From: Terebella lapidaria
Taxonomy: Eukaryota > Annelida > Polychaeta > Terebellida > Terebellidae
Length of the DNA: 64,000 nt
Direction of reading: 5' to 3'
Assembly (NCBI GenBank): GCA_949152475.1
Contig: OX424563.1
Span: forward strand, 903,001-967,000
Part shown: positions 31,620 to 43,689 of the stretch, piece after piece
How positions within the stretch are numbered: the stretch's first letter is position 1
Layout of the letters: each line of letters begins with the position of its first letter
The notes under the pieces: generated by a model
What the model was told of the DNA's origin: nothing
Seen by the model: only the letters and a program-made list of their open reading frames with translations
Database searches by the model: none
Made by a program: the position numbers and the translations under genes

Positions 31620-34600
31620 TCAGTTCCTGTGATACGTGATGCCGCCTTTCTTGTCTCCCTCGGCCACTTTCTGCAGCACCGTGTTGACGAAGTCTGACGT
31701 GTTCCCAGCAATCATCGAGCCTGTAACATGAGGAAAAATTTCTGTTCAGAAACATGTACACACTTTTTATACCAGAACCGGCCCAAGTATCATACACTGC
31801 GCCTTAATACTACTCGTCCACTAAATGAATGCCATTTAATCCGTCTGTCACCTTTTTAATCCTTATTGAATATAGAGGAAGGCGCAGTGTATGAGACTTG
31901 GGCCCCAGAACCAATGCCACTGAATATTATCGCGCATATGTCAAAGAGGAATGGTCTGTTCGAGTTGAAATTTCACAGAAAGAAGCGGTATTACACAGAA
32001 TGATGGTGGCTTGGTCCTCCTCGATATTGGTCAAAATCAGATAAAAACAGTCGCCATGGCAACGCAAAATGTGAAAATCCCATAAATGGCCAAAACTCTG
32101 GTTCTAATCATGATTAATTTTTCCAACCTTTCATATTTTTCTATGGCCAATTCCTGATCGTAGGGTTTTGGCTGGTGGTTGTAGGATCAGAACTTCTCAA
32201 TATCACTAAAGTTGAAAATTGGGTGGAGGGGGAGGGGGGTGTTTATAACTTATGGGTATTCCGAGTTTCATTTAATAGCATATTTTGAACTTAGTTTTTA
32301 TTTTTGGAGCTGTTTTCATTCAGGAGATGTGCCTTGATCATACGAACAATACTGTGAAATTTTTCAAAATCAAACGGCAAGATCAAGGGCACGAAAAAGA
32401 ACAAAATAAGATGATAACCAATACCTCTGCCTATATTCACGATTGAACTTCCTATTATTTTTGTATTCTTTTATGGCCAATTCCCCTCCATTTGCTATAT
32501 GACCAAGGTCGAAATACCAACATTCCCTATTATCGCCCAAGGTCGAAAATGTAAGTTATCAGCTGAAATCACCGATGTGGAATATACATGTATCACGTAG
32601 TAGTAATTCCAAAAGCACTAATGATACTTGAATGAATATTGAACATAACGTATGAAGCACAGTTCTGAGAAAGCTTTCAAAGTTCGGAAGGTCAGCATCA
32701 AGAACTCAGGTCATGGTCGAGAATATGGTCAAAATTGGAAAAAAATTGAATACTACTTTTATTCATAATTAATTTTTGCTATGATTTATGTATTTTTCAA
32801 TGGCCATTTCACCACCATTTGATATATGACCGATGGTCGTGCGACCAAAGTTCCCTATTATCGCCCTAGGTCGATAACGTGAGGTCATCAGCTTTAATTT
32901 TAGTAACTAAATCTAAGGGTAGACATTTTGAAATCTCTGATAGTTTCATTACATATTGTATAATTTCAATGTATTTACATATAAATGCCAAAATGTACAT
33001 TATACTGACTAAGTTTGTCGTTGATTTCTTTCTCCAGCATCGACGTGAAGCTTTCCTTGTCAGGTTTGATCACGTTGTCTTTGATGCGGTAGTAGATGTT
33101 TTGTTTGACCACCTTCAGCACTTCCATAAGTTGGTCTGAAACATGGAACTTAGTTGATAAACATTGTCAACATACATGGTAATTAAATTCCACCAAATTA
33201 TGAAACCTATTGTCATTGGTCATGAGGGAAACTGTGAATTGAATATATAATTTCATGTACATTCCTTCATCTACAATTATTGGGAAAGTATAGCATACAG
33301 AATGAAAACCATACAATCTGTTGGCACACATTGATCCACACTTACGATGTTCATTCTCAAGACCATGTAGCTTGACTTTATTAGCCTCATGCTGAGCCTT
33401 TTTCTTCAGACGACACGCCCTTGACGCATACTTGTTCTTCTCCTTGCGTGACTTGGACTTGACGCCGTCTTTGCGCACGGGTTTCTCTGTCTCCGCGATG
33501 CTGTTGATCTTTCTTGTTAGCTTCTGAAGCTCATTGCCAATTTGGAACAGCTTCCAGGGGCTGGGCGTGATGTCGTTGCCGTCGCCCTTGCGAGCCTTGC
33601 CGTTGTGTTTGTAGCGAACGTCGTTGAGATCGGGTTGGAACACGGGATCCTCGAAGTCAGCGAGCGAGTGTGGGTCTCTTTCCTGCATGGACTTACAGAG
33701 CCGCTTGCCCTTTGGACCCTTGGACTGCGTGTTGTACTGCCAAAAGTAACGTTTCTCCTTCTTGTCTCCGTGTAAAATCTCCTCCGCAAAACTCGAGTAG
33801 CTTGCATTAGACTCTGAGGACAGAAATGTACAAGCTATAGATTTACTTTTTGTCACACTATATAGAATGAGTGCCTCTATCTCACGTACATCCGCAGAGA
33901 ACCGAAAATTGTACCCACCAATTTTTATTGTATTGTACCCACCAATTTTTATTTATTTTACCCCCCCCCCCCCCCCAAACAAAGTTCGTGGCTATAACAT
34001 TCAACATGACTGGATGAATGGGATCATATATATGTAAATTGTTGTAGCAAAATGTCAGTGGTACTTGGATAACTGTCATCAGCCATCAGGCTGTTGGAAT
34101 CATCAATCACTAATCAGTAGCTGACCAACCCTGTTAACAGCCCATAACCTTACTGGTGCACAATCTGGTCACTCACCGACATCAGAGAGATCTTCATCAC
34201 TGTTCTCGAAGTCACTATCGATTTCCTGTTTGATGCTCAGTGCATCGTCATCGAAGTCTTGATGGTCGCCTTGGAATGCTGAAAAATAGATCAATGTAAA
34301 AAGTTCATTGTGTGCATCGTTTTGGCTTTCATTTCATCACAATGGTGAAATGAATGGAAAGCACCTAGTGTGACAGTTGTTGTACATTATTAGTACACTA
34401 TACATGTATATAAGATAGATAAGAATAGAAGTTTGTAACGTACATGTACAAGCACTGCTCTCAGACTCCCGTTTGACACGCTTGTTGCCCGTGGCGGCGG
34501 CAGATATCTTAGCTCGTCGTCTCTCCTCCTCCTCCTTGCAATTGATGTTGCTGTCAATGTAGCTACGGATCTCCTCCCACTTACGCTCCATGCTGCCACC

Positions 34601-37600
34601 ACTCCCGTTGGAGCTTCCGTCCGGCGAGAGGCCACGCTTCTTGGCTCGAGGTGACTCGGACGAGGGGACTTTGGGAGCCGTGGAGCCAACAGTGGCGGCC
34701 GTCACCGTGGACGGACCAGAGAGCAGCTCCTGGAGACTCTTGCTCGGGGGCTGGCGGTTCGTGAGATCTGGCTGGAAACCGGCGGGAAGGCTGGAGACGG
34801 TCCGGGAGGTGCTCGTGGATGTAGCAGGCAGCCTGTATGCCACGGCGCCCGCTGGGTACTGGGCTGTCTGAGACCGCTGTTTGCCAAACTGTGGAGGCTG
34901 CACGCCTTGAAGCAAACTTGCTGACTGGTTGCTGACAGATGCTGCTACGAGCCCACAGCTTGCCAGCGCTGGCCTAGTGAGAGTCTCTGACTTGACTCTC
35001 ACAGAACTCGCTGAACTTGCCAGCGTACTTCCCGATGATGAACTGGACAGACCGTATGACTCCTCCCAGCTTGGCGTGATACCCGACATGGTTGTGATAC
35101 TGTTTGTGTGTGTCAACGACGTACTGGATAAGCCAGGTACAATGCTGGACTTTGTTGACTCCTCACCACTCCAGCTTCTCGACTGTGATGTTGGGTTCCC
35201 AATCGGCATGAACATATCCAAGACACTTTCTCCGTCATTGAGCTGTGCCAGGGTGGGACCGTTATCCATTCTGTCCTTCAAACCCACCTGCGAGTCTGGT
35301 ACCTTACCCTGCGTCAAGACGTCACAATCGTCCGCACTCTCACAGCAGACCCCTGGCTCTTGTTTGATGCGGGTCTGAGTCGTCAGGGCTGCTAATTCGT
35401 CACCTATAGCTTTGATGGAGCTCTCACCCGGACCAAAATCGTTGAGATATTCTTGGATGGGAGGCCCCTCAACCTGTCCCCACAATGAGACGTCACAGTT
35501 GGTGAGCGTGATGCTCTCCTCTGTCAGACCGCAGAGGTCGTCCGATCGCCGCGGCGCCGCAGGGGCGCACATCTGTCCTGGGATCGGGCTGGGCAGGGCG
35601 TCCGTAGTACAAGGGCTCAGGAGTGCTTTGTTCTGGTCACTGGCGTCGGGCTCGTACATAAACGTGCTGCCTGGGCTGGTCGAGACTAGCGACCAGTCTG
35701 AGGCCAGCGAGTGGTCTGGGATTATGTAGAGTGGGGTGATGGTGGCACGACTCAGTGGTAGTTTGGTGACGTTCGCTTCCATCATGGTTTTCGACTGCTG
35801 TGCTGCAGCTGACTGATGCTGAGTTGCCTCCACGTGATAAGTTCTCGGCTGAAGTCTGGTCACTTCAGTAGCGGTTGTGACTACATCCTCTGGGGGCTGA
35901 AATAGCACAATGATTTAATATTAAATCTCAGTGGATATTGAAGCAATTTCAGTTCATAATATTTCTGCAAGAATTTTCCTCACCATGTCTACATGTAATA
36001 ATTCCCACTTTGAAGGTAATAACCTTTAATTTGATTTCATGTGCTTTGGGCAGGTAATTGGATATTGCATCCAGCATGTCTAGCAAGTTGCAATGATACA
36101 GTTTTCATTAAATGAAGATGCAAAGACCATGTGGTTCTATTACCTACCAATATTTTAATACTTTAATATTTTAATAATACTTTCAATAAATTGAGACCAA
36201 AAATCTCGACTGTTGCCGTAACAAATACACATATACATGAATTAAAAACAAAAACACTTATAATTTTGAAGGATGACTATCTTGGCTATTTAATAGTGAA
36301 TATTGATAAATACATGTGCCGGGTATGTCATGTTTATTATTGTACCCAAATTATCTGTCTCCTGTTCAAAAGAGACCCAGATAATTCGAAAGAAATTGGC
36401 CCCCATACATTGATACAAACACGTGTACTTGTGATGCACACCATGTAAACAAAGAGATAATTGGGCCATGGCTGCACCTCGACTGGCCTGGCTCCACCTA
36501 GCCTCAGCATCGCTATGGCGACCCAGTTGTGGGCCATCAGCACTCGCTGCACCTTGGGCCCTATTGTGAACCCGGGTTTTTCCAGGACATTCACACTAAA
36601 GCGGCAGCATTTTTTGTCTGCACCAAGCTGTTGGGATGTAAACACGAGGCTCGGCCCGCACTGTGGCAACACTGGCCAGCTGCAATACTGCAGTGTTCAG
36701 CCTTAGTGAATTGGCACTACATGTATATTTATGTCATCCATCATATTGTTTGTGTGAAATTCCCCCAACTGATGAAAACATATGTTTTTATGACAATCAA
36801 AATGTGATGATTATAATAGCATATACCTGGCATATACAGCACCGGTTGTACAATACAGGTATATGCGTTTGATAGCACATTTTCAGCACATTTTGGTACA
36901 TGTACTCAAGTCTTATACAGTACATACATGTAACTGCAATTTTGCTAGAGCACAACAAGAAATATGTATATCTCTCCAGGTATATAATGAATTAAATATC
37001 ACCTTCAAAAGGGGATTTTCAGTCACAACAATCCGCTTGGCTATATGCCAAATAGTCACAAACCACACAGTTACCATGCAATCAATCTGCTGGAACTAGC
37101 CCTCACAAACTGAAAGCCGTTAGTGGCTTTCAGTTCTTCAGGGCTACCTGCAATGTTCTATCCCCTTGATGACATGCAATTCAGGTCAGGGGCAGATAGA
37201 GAATTTTTAGAACACATGGAAAAGTCGGGGCGCAGTTAAAGGTAGATTGAGCATGCCCTCATGGGGCACCATAAGATGCTCTGTGGTGAATTCTGGAGCT
37301 CTTGGTAGCTGAAGACGTCTCGCTATCAACATGATCAAGCAGACTTTTTATATAAAACCATACTTTCAAATCAACAATGTGTAGAATGTTCCATAATTTT
37401 AAACATAATTTTACTGCATAATACCCGACACATTAACAAGTTTGGTGATTTTCTATTGCCATACAGTAAGCACACATACATATTATCCACTTCACCCATT
37501 GTCTATAGCAGGTTTTTAAAAAAAAAACTTGACTTTTAAATTTTGTAATTAAAATGACAGAAGCCTTTATTTTTGCTATATTCGTCAGACAAACAGGCAT

Positions 37601-37757
37601 GGCTGGGGTCTGGGGCACTCACTGAACAGCATGATCAAAACAACTCTACAAATTCATGACACTGCTCTCATACATGTACACAAACTGTTAATGAGTCTAG
37701 ATTGAGTAGATCGCTAACACTCACCCGATAATGGGCCACACCAGGTTCTATAGTCAT
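31620..37757 (-). CDS. CREBRF: CREBRF, CREB3 regulatory factor (bZIP)
   Basis: CREBRF restrains CREB3 and the unfolded-protein response and affects energy storage (known from vertebrates). Six coding exons, - strand: 37757-37725, 35896-34444, 34278-34177, 33813-33346, 33135-33010, 31720-31620. They are GT-AG and in phase throughout, giving 760 residues against 639 in human. The N-terminal half is Ser/Pro/Thr-rich with acidic patches and the conserved PTLAQLN. Exon 3 encodes an acidic stretch, [20 protein letters not shown]. Exon 4 has KRYFWQY at about 551, [11 protein letters not shown], and the basic region [20 protein letters not shown] at about 651, followed by a weak zipper. The last exon, with [19 protein letters not shown], matches the human C-terminus. 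The start Met precedes [10 protein letters not shown]; an in-frame stop lies about 60 nt upstream. Alternative donors exist at exon 2. Confidence 0.93.
32130..32900. repeat. Degenerate intronic tandem repeat, about 340-bp spacing
   Basis: Blocks at about 32465-32570 and 32795-32900 share 'tatggccaattc/caatggccatttc', 'catttgatatatgaccgatggtcg'-like text, TTCCCTATTATCGCCC and 'aggtcgaaaatgtaagttatcagct'. A weaker third block starts near 32140. It lies in the last CREBRF intron; no function is evident. Confidence 0.6.
33961..33976. repeat. Poly-C tract
   Basis: A run of about 16 C in a CREBRF intron, preceded by two copies of 'gtacccaccaatttttatt'. Simple sequence only. Confidence 0.9.
36460..36690. 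other. GC-richer unexplained block in CREBRF intron 1
   Basis: Unlike its AT-rich surroundings this block is moderately GC-rich and open on the - strand for about 110 codons. It lacks clear splice sites and I recognise no protein family. It could be an old repeat, a retrocopied fragment or an alternative exon. Note its weak hairpin near 'gccagctgcaatactgcag'. Confidence 0.25.
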
Positions 37758-37986
37758 GTGGTCGGATACCGGATCCTGATGTGCCAGCCTTGTTGAGAAA
37801 TATCTGTGTCGTCTCGTTGTTGCTTATCCTGCTTTGGAACTCTCGTATTGGCACTCAGCAATATTCAATCCTTGAATGATATATCCTGTGTACTTGTCAA
37901 GTTTACATGTGTCAATGTTTTGAAGAAAGCAGTATTCTGCTCTAGATCGTATCACAAGCCAATGGTGTCTTCTCCAAGATCAAACC
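37725..37986 (-). other. CREBRF exon with 5' UTR and start codon
   Basis: An acceptor TTCTTGCAG on the - strand ends at 37987 and the donor GTGAGT starts at 37724. Between them only the last 33 nt (from 37757) are coding. Upstream non-coding exons are expected toward the candidate promoter near 40 kb. Confidence 0.5.
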
Positions 37987-37999
37987 CTGCAAGAAGGCA

Positions 38000-39980
38000 A
38001 TAACACATATATTATTAGAGATACACATGGATATGATACTATCAATTCATCGTATGAATCAAAATACTATACAAGTTACTTAATAAGTGCTTGTAGTCAA
38101 ATCACTATATTCTTAATATGCTCCAGTTTGCTTCAAAGAGGGGTGGTGGTGGTGGGAAGGGGAGTAGGTAAGAATTTAAAAACTTCCCATCTTTCTTGAA
38201 AAGAGGAACAGTTGTAATCCTGACTGCCGATTTTTTATGGTTGAAGTGTGAACCCACACCATTCAGCAAAAGTTAACAAAAAATGTTATGGTTTTTTTTC
38301 AGTGTGATGAAGGAAGGCAATTTTCTGTTTCTCTTTCCAGGGTGATAGGTCAAGGTACAATGAAGTGTACCACTAGTAGCCGAGCTGAGCACTCGGCTAC
38401 TGTATGTGATATGTCATTGTACTCAGATAGCAAGGAAGGTCAGCCGAGGACAAGGCCAAAAAAACTCCAATCTGAGTAGTATGAACAGCTACAGGCCACA
38501 CAAAAAGTGGTGATTGTCATTACCTACATACATGGTGTGTAATGAAAATCCTTAATGTGTCAAGTGAACATGAACAAAACTTGATATGATGGACAGGTAT
38601 TTTGGTACAACCAGGACCATTTGAAACTTTCATGTTTGATTGAATACAATTGACATGCTGAGGGTACTTGCATGTACATCCTTGTTGCTTTGAGTAAGGT
38701 GCGGTATTTGACTTTCACCATGGTGATCTAACCCCCCTCATTGGCTAGAGAGGCCCCTAGCACCAACTCAAATATACTATAGCTCACTAATGTGCTCGTA
38801 CCGCACCTTAAACGTTGCTTTTCACATACACAAATGGCCATCGAAATCATAAGTACAGTATATTATCTGATTATTAGTCAAGCAAGATTTGCATCTCGGA
38901 GAAGACGATGCTGTTTGTATATATATAGAATATATGTATACAAGTATTCGTAGATATTGTATAAGATGAGAATTATTTAAAACATTGAATATCTGAGGGA
39001 ACATTCAGTAATGTCATATAAACTGTACCCTTTCATGAATCCGAATGAAATCCACAGAAAATATAAGTGCATGATACAAACAACAGTATACATGCACAAG
39101 TCGCTGGTTATGTGATTCTAAAACTGCCAAGTCATCTCTTTCAAGGTTTCAATGCTACACTCTATGCCATGGACGGGTCACTGGTATAAATGGAGTTGGC
39201 AGCTTGCCAAACCCACACTTGCATCATCCAGGCAACTGGACTGCACCAGTTCACGACAGAATTGACAAGTCAGACGTACCACCGACGTATGTCTCCATAT
39301 TATAGCGTCGACTGTCGACTCATCAACAATCTGACAATGACTAAGAATCCTATTTTCCTTGTCAACAGCTTTATTGATTTTCACCTAGCTCTAATCAGAA
39401 GCGCCCAGTACAGTACCTATACCGACGGGCACGGCCTGGGAAGGATTTTATGTATTCCCTGAAAACGTGACGCGATCTTTTGTTTATTGCAGGTACACTT
39501 GCAATATCTGGGTCGGGTTTAACTACTGATAAGTCAAGGTCGATGAACCGCATGGAAAGTTTATAATGTTTTGGTGTTAATTATGTGTGGTTATATAATA
39601 CAATCACACATTAACACGTTAATGTAAGCATTAACAGTGGTTTCCACATTATTTCGAATGTATGAGGGGTAAACTTTTAGCATTTTGATATTTCCAAAAG
39701 GTTTGCTGACTGACATTCAGCGTTATTTCACAATCGCTTGCAAAGCTTTCTGCTGCCATTGTCCAAACCAAAACAGCTGACAGCTATGGCCGTCTTCGTT
39801 TCGTTTTGTTATTGTCAAAACATTGGCGTTTTCACACGGATTTCTTGAAAGTTATGAAATGTTCGAACAAAATTTCATACTCACTCCAATGTGTGATGTG
39901 TCTTCTGTGATTTGTCAGCAAATATTCGAAATGTCTAAGTATTTTCACTGTATTATCCTCGATTTTCTGAGAGACCAATG
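38000..39980. other. Intron or upstream DNA of CREBRF
   Basis: No coding exon was recognised. It contains a purine-rich tract at about 38141-38170, a small MITE at 38697-38813 and AT-rich sequence. The first CREBRF exon may lie in the CpG-containing stretch 39400-40000, but I cannot place it. Confidence 0.35.
38697..38813. mobile_element. Very small MITE
   Basis: TAAGGTGCGGTA at about 38697 is perfectly inverted as TACCGCACCTTA at about 38802-38813, enclosing about 93 bp. The length and short perfect TIRs fit a miniature inverted-repeat element; family unknown. Confidence 0.65.
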
Positions 39981-40033
39981 AATTTTTCCTCATCTGTCAA
40001 AGGCAACTTTGTTTTGATTCTCGAAGGCCCCAA

Positions 40034-40112
40034 GTCACGTGACTTATTATGCAAGTGGTATTTCATGACGTTTCATGCAAATGAGCGAGATACGGACCAA
40101 TGAGAACACGTG
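40034..40112 (-). promoter_or_regulatory. Candidate CREBRF promoter elements
   Basis: Within 80 bp lie GTCACGTGAC (40034-40043, a perfect CLEAR/E-box palindrome), the octamer ATGCAAAT (40075-40082), CCAAT (40097-40101, read on +) and a second CACGTG (40107-40112). Clustering of four common promoter motifs upstream of the - strand CREBRF gene suggests its promoter. The orientation and transcription start are not shown by the sequence. Confidence 0.4.
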
Positions 40113-40577
40113 TTGTCTGAAACGGCAGGTGCGCCTGGTTGGGAGAATTTCACATAACAAGGTCAAAATATGGACATATTTATGTGCATTTATGCTTAGT
40201 CACAACACACATATTTACTTGTTGCCATATCATAGCATATAGAACGTTGTGTACCAGCGATATCTTGAGCATTTCCTGGTGTTAAACATGAAAAAATGCC
40301 TTTTATTTATACACATAAACAAATGCAACGTCACGTATATTTTGATCTCGAATTTTCTCGAAAAACAACCACGAGAGTTCGTGATTCAACTAGAAAGTGT
40401 GGTCTCATGATGATGAGCGAAACCATATCCCCAGTCATCATCATAATGTCCCAGTATGACAAACGTACGTATGGTTATAATGGGTAAGCCTACCGTAAGT
40501 GTTTGAATCTTGATTTCAGTTGTATTCATAAATGTAATTATATCATACATCATTCTGGTTTAATATAGTGAACATCA

Positions 40578-41945
40578 CTAATAATACGTTCATTTATATA
40601 GCGCCTATAAATATAGCGCCTTACAGGTATATATTGAGCAATTATAAAATACAATTAAGAATGGATTAAAAGAAGTTTGAGAACAAGTACGTCTTAAGCT
40701 GTCTTTTAAAAGTATCCAAAGACTAAGTGTCAATATCCTGGATGTGTTTAGGATGCTTATTCCATAATCTGGGCGCAGCATATAGCTGATGGCTCGGGTT
40801 CCGCATGTTTGAGATCTGATTCGAAGGACTGAGGCTCGACCAGAAGAATTGACTCTGAGGAACCGAGTGTTCTTGTATTCTGGCGGACTCTGATCATGTC
40901 CCTGATGTAAGAAGGAGCGAGGCCATGAAGGGATTTGAAAAAGAGTAGGATGACCTTATAATGAAGTCGGGCACAGGCAGGCAGCCAGTGGAGCACAAAG
41001 AGGGCCGGGGATATGTGATCCCGGTATTGGACTTCGGATACAGTTCTAGCCGCTGCATTCTGAACTCGTTGCCGACGTTGGAGTAGGCGAGACGGGTGAC
41101 CGAGGAGGAATCTGTTGTTGCAATCTAGATGCGAAGACAAAAAGGCATGGACGAGCTTCTCGGTCGCTAAATCATTTAGTTGGGAAAGTAGCTTACCAAT
41201 TTTCCGTAGTCAAATTGATGCTTTCAGGACAATGGAATTAACGTGTTCAGTCATCACGGATATTTTTGTCGAACAGGACGCCCAGGTCTTTGACTGTTGC
41301 GGGCAGAATATGAGCTCCCTTTTGGCATCGTTGAGTTGAAGCTTGTTGTTCTGCACCCAGCACTCTATATCAACTATAAAAGCTTCCAGCGACGCTATAT
41401 CAGTATAGTTGGGTCACTTCCGATGGACATGAAAAGTTGGGTATCATCTGCGTAGAGCACGAATGGGGCGGTGTACAGCGTGAATAGAGTGGGTCCTGCA
41501 CAGAACCCTGTGGAACTCCGTACCGAAGATGGCGTGGTTTTGACAACGATCTCGTCTGTTGTCGATTGGACAAGTATGACTCCATCCACGAGAGGACCGT
41601 ACCAGAGAAGCCGTAGCGTGATTGAAGTCTGTCGATGAGGATATGATGATCGGTAGTATTGAAGGCCGCGCTGAGATCAAGGAGTATGTGTAGGCAATGA
41701 GTGCGTCATTGTACAGTGAGCGCTGTCTCCACCCTATGTTTGGGACGGTATGCAGACTGCATGTTCTCATACATTTGATTTGATTCCAAATATTGATGAA
41801 GATGGGAGTTCACTGCCCGTTCCAGTAGTTTAAATGCCATGGATAATTTTGATATTACTGGTCTATAGTTCGCTAACACATTGTGATCCATGTTGGGCTT
41901 CTTGAGAATTGGTTTAATGGTAACATACTTGAACCACATCTTAAG
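40578..41945 (-). mobile_element. CR1/L2-like LINE, reverse transcriptase and 3' part
   Basis: On the - strand the frames read, in order, IKPILKKPNMDHNVLANYRP (RT block), then FVLYADDTQLF (RT catalytic YADD), then the C-terminal RVQNAAARTV...LHWLPACARLHYKVILLFFKSLHG characteristic of CR1/L2-group elements. The coding sequence changes frame several times, so it is dead. The 3' tail near 40578-40640 has TATATAGCGCC and an AATAAT-like end, as in many L2 elements. The upstream part is missing here and may be the piece at 47341-49045. Confidence 0.85.
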
Positions 41946-42110
41946 GCATATAGTCTATTGAGGATTTCCCACCTCTACTTCTTTACCTACGTATATAGAT
42001 CGACATGCTCGATATGGACGCACTCTACTGATGGCTAAAACTCGAACTCCCTATGATTATATCATAACTACAAGCACCAACATGACATTGTACATCTAAA
42101 AACGTCGACA
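41946..42110. other. Unassigned DNA between LINE and satellite-element fragment
   Basis: Nothing recognised. Confidence 0.25.
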
Positions 42111-42600
42111 AACAACATCATTTTCTTTTTTCTTTTTTCACTTTTTGGTTTCCGGACAATTTGAAGTAACTCAAGAATTAACGCCTTGACGAAAATTCAA
42201 GAATTTTCCATCAGTTATCACACATATTATGCAGATGAACCCTGTTGTTTTGAAGCCGCCTCCCAGGCCCGGTTAGTGAACTTTTTGTTGAATGGTTTCT
42301 GGATATGATAACTAAAAATACGTGGGCTAGCTACACTTCTGGAACTTGACACATAGGTTGATATGGTAGATAGATAGAGGGTAGAGGAACCCTATTGGTC
42401 ATTGGCCCAATCGGTCAAGTGCCCTTTGACCCAGAGCTCGAAAACAATTTTCGTGAGTCATCTTTGAGGCTCCTAGAGCGATATAGATGTTCATCTAGTA
42501 TGACGAGTCTGAAAGTATCGTCCGTTTCACTCTACGACGCACAGTTTCCGAGATGTCGACGAAACATGCTAAGCAAAAGATTTCAGGTCAAGGTCAGAGC
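42110..42600. mobile_element. Satellite-type element fragments
   Basis: 42110-42300 is, on the - strand, a 3' module with 'ggaaaccaaaaag' and a polypurine tract. 42470-42590 is one + strand monomer with 'tatgacgagtctgaaagtatcg', CTCTACGACGCACAG and GTTTCCGAGATGTCGACGAA. It shows that the 12-16 kb satellite family is dispersed as single monomers too. Confidence 0.6.
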
Positions 42601-42880
42601 ACATAATGGCTAATATCTCGCTTATTATCGAATTGGAATAAATTGTGTACATATAGGAAATGATGTATGTATGCCGAATATGACCTTGAATATGACATTT
42701 GACCTCATTTTCAAGGTCAGAGAACAAAATGGCTAATATCTAGCTTATTATCAACTTCACAGCTTAGCAATCAATATATAGGAAATGACATACACCGAAT
42801 ATTTTGATGACTTTGAATTTGAACTTTCACCTCATTTTCAAGGTCAGAACACGTAATGCCTATATTTCGTGTTTGTCACG
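42600..42880 (+). repeat. Degenerate 133-bp array fragment
   Basis: Two to three decayed monomers with 'ggctaatatctcgcttattatcg', 'acctcattttcaaggtcagag' and 'ataggaaatgat'. Confidence 0.7.
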
Positions 42881-42919
42881 GAATATACATGTATATCTTA
42901 AGTACCAACAAGTGATATT

Positions 42920-43390
42920 TTGTCATTTTGGACCTTCTTTTCGGGCCTTTTGAGCGATTCAAGTTCTTCTTCCTTTAAACATAAACTAGGCAGTCCTCAA
43001 TGTCATCAATATGTGAAATTAGAGAGAAATTTACTGAATCGTTTTCGAGCAAAAATTGCCCATAAATTAAGTTTTGGCCATTTTCCAGGCCTATATTTTG
43101 GGCCTTTTGAGCAATTCAAGGCTTACCATCTATATACACATGCTAAACAACCCTTCATGCCATTCACATGTTAAATTAGAGAGAAAGTTTCTGAATGAAT
43201 TTCTAGCAAATTGCCAAAAAGTGCAATATTGGCCAACTTGGGTCTACTTTTCGGGGCTTTCAAGCACTTCAAGGCCTATCATCTTCACACGACATATTGA
43301 TGGCCGAAATTGTCATGCGAATGCAAAATTAGAAGAAAAAAATTCTGAACAGATTTGGAAAAAAATTCCCCTGAAAGTCCAAAATCAGCA
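42920..43390 (+). repeat. Tandem repeat, about 154-bp unit
   Basis: Three diverged units (about 42935, 43087 and 43240) share 'ttttgggccttttgagc(g/a)attcaag', 'catgttaaattagagagaaa' and 'ctgaat.ntttctagcaaa' phrases. No coding sense. Confidence 0.75.
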
Positions 43391-43529
43391 AAAAAATTAA
43401 AAACTCGAACCCTAGGTCAAAGGTCATTTGATGGATTGACCCCAAAATCGACAGGATTTGTCCCTGGCCTATCTCGGAAACGGTGCATCACAGACTGTTA
43501 TTTATGTCTTAGGGTTATTGAGCAGACAT

Positions 43530-43665
43530 GGGGCGAATACTTTGGAATGTATTCGAATACGAATACTTCACTTTACATGAATACGAATATGAATACATAT
43601 TTCTCAAGTGTATTCGAATACCAATACCTTTGGAAGTACTGTATTCATGACTACATTCACGAATA
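43530..43665. repeat. GAATAC-rich patch
   Basis: GAATAC, or its complement GTATTC, occurs roughly 15 times within about 135 bp, often as the palindrome-like TATTCGAATAC. Spacing is irregular, so it is not a clean microsatellite. Confidence 0.7.
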
Positions 43666-43689
43666 CTTTTGCCATACAGCACTGGCCCC

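Noticed and set aside
34590-35729. Plus-strand ORFs of 93-149 residues opposite CREBRF exon 2
   Set aside because: Antisense shadows of the long coding exon.
36337-36672. 111-residue minus-strand ORF in CREBRF intron 1
   Set aside because: No homology recognised, no good splice sites and no expected missing CREBRF segment. Kept only as an unexplained GC-rich block.
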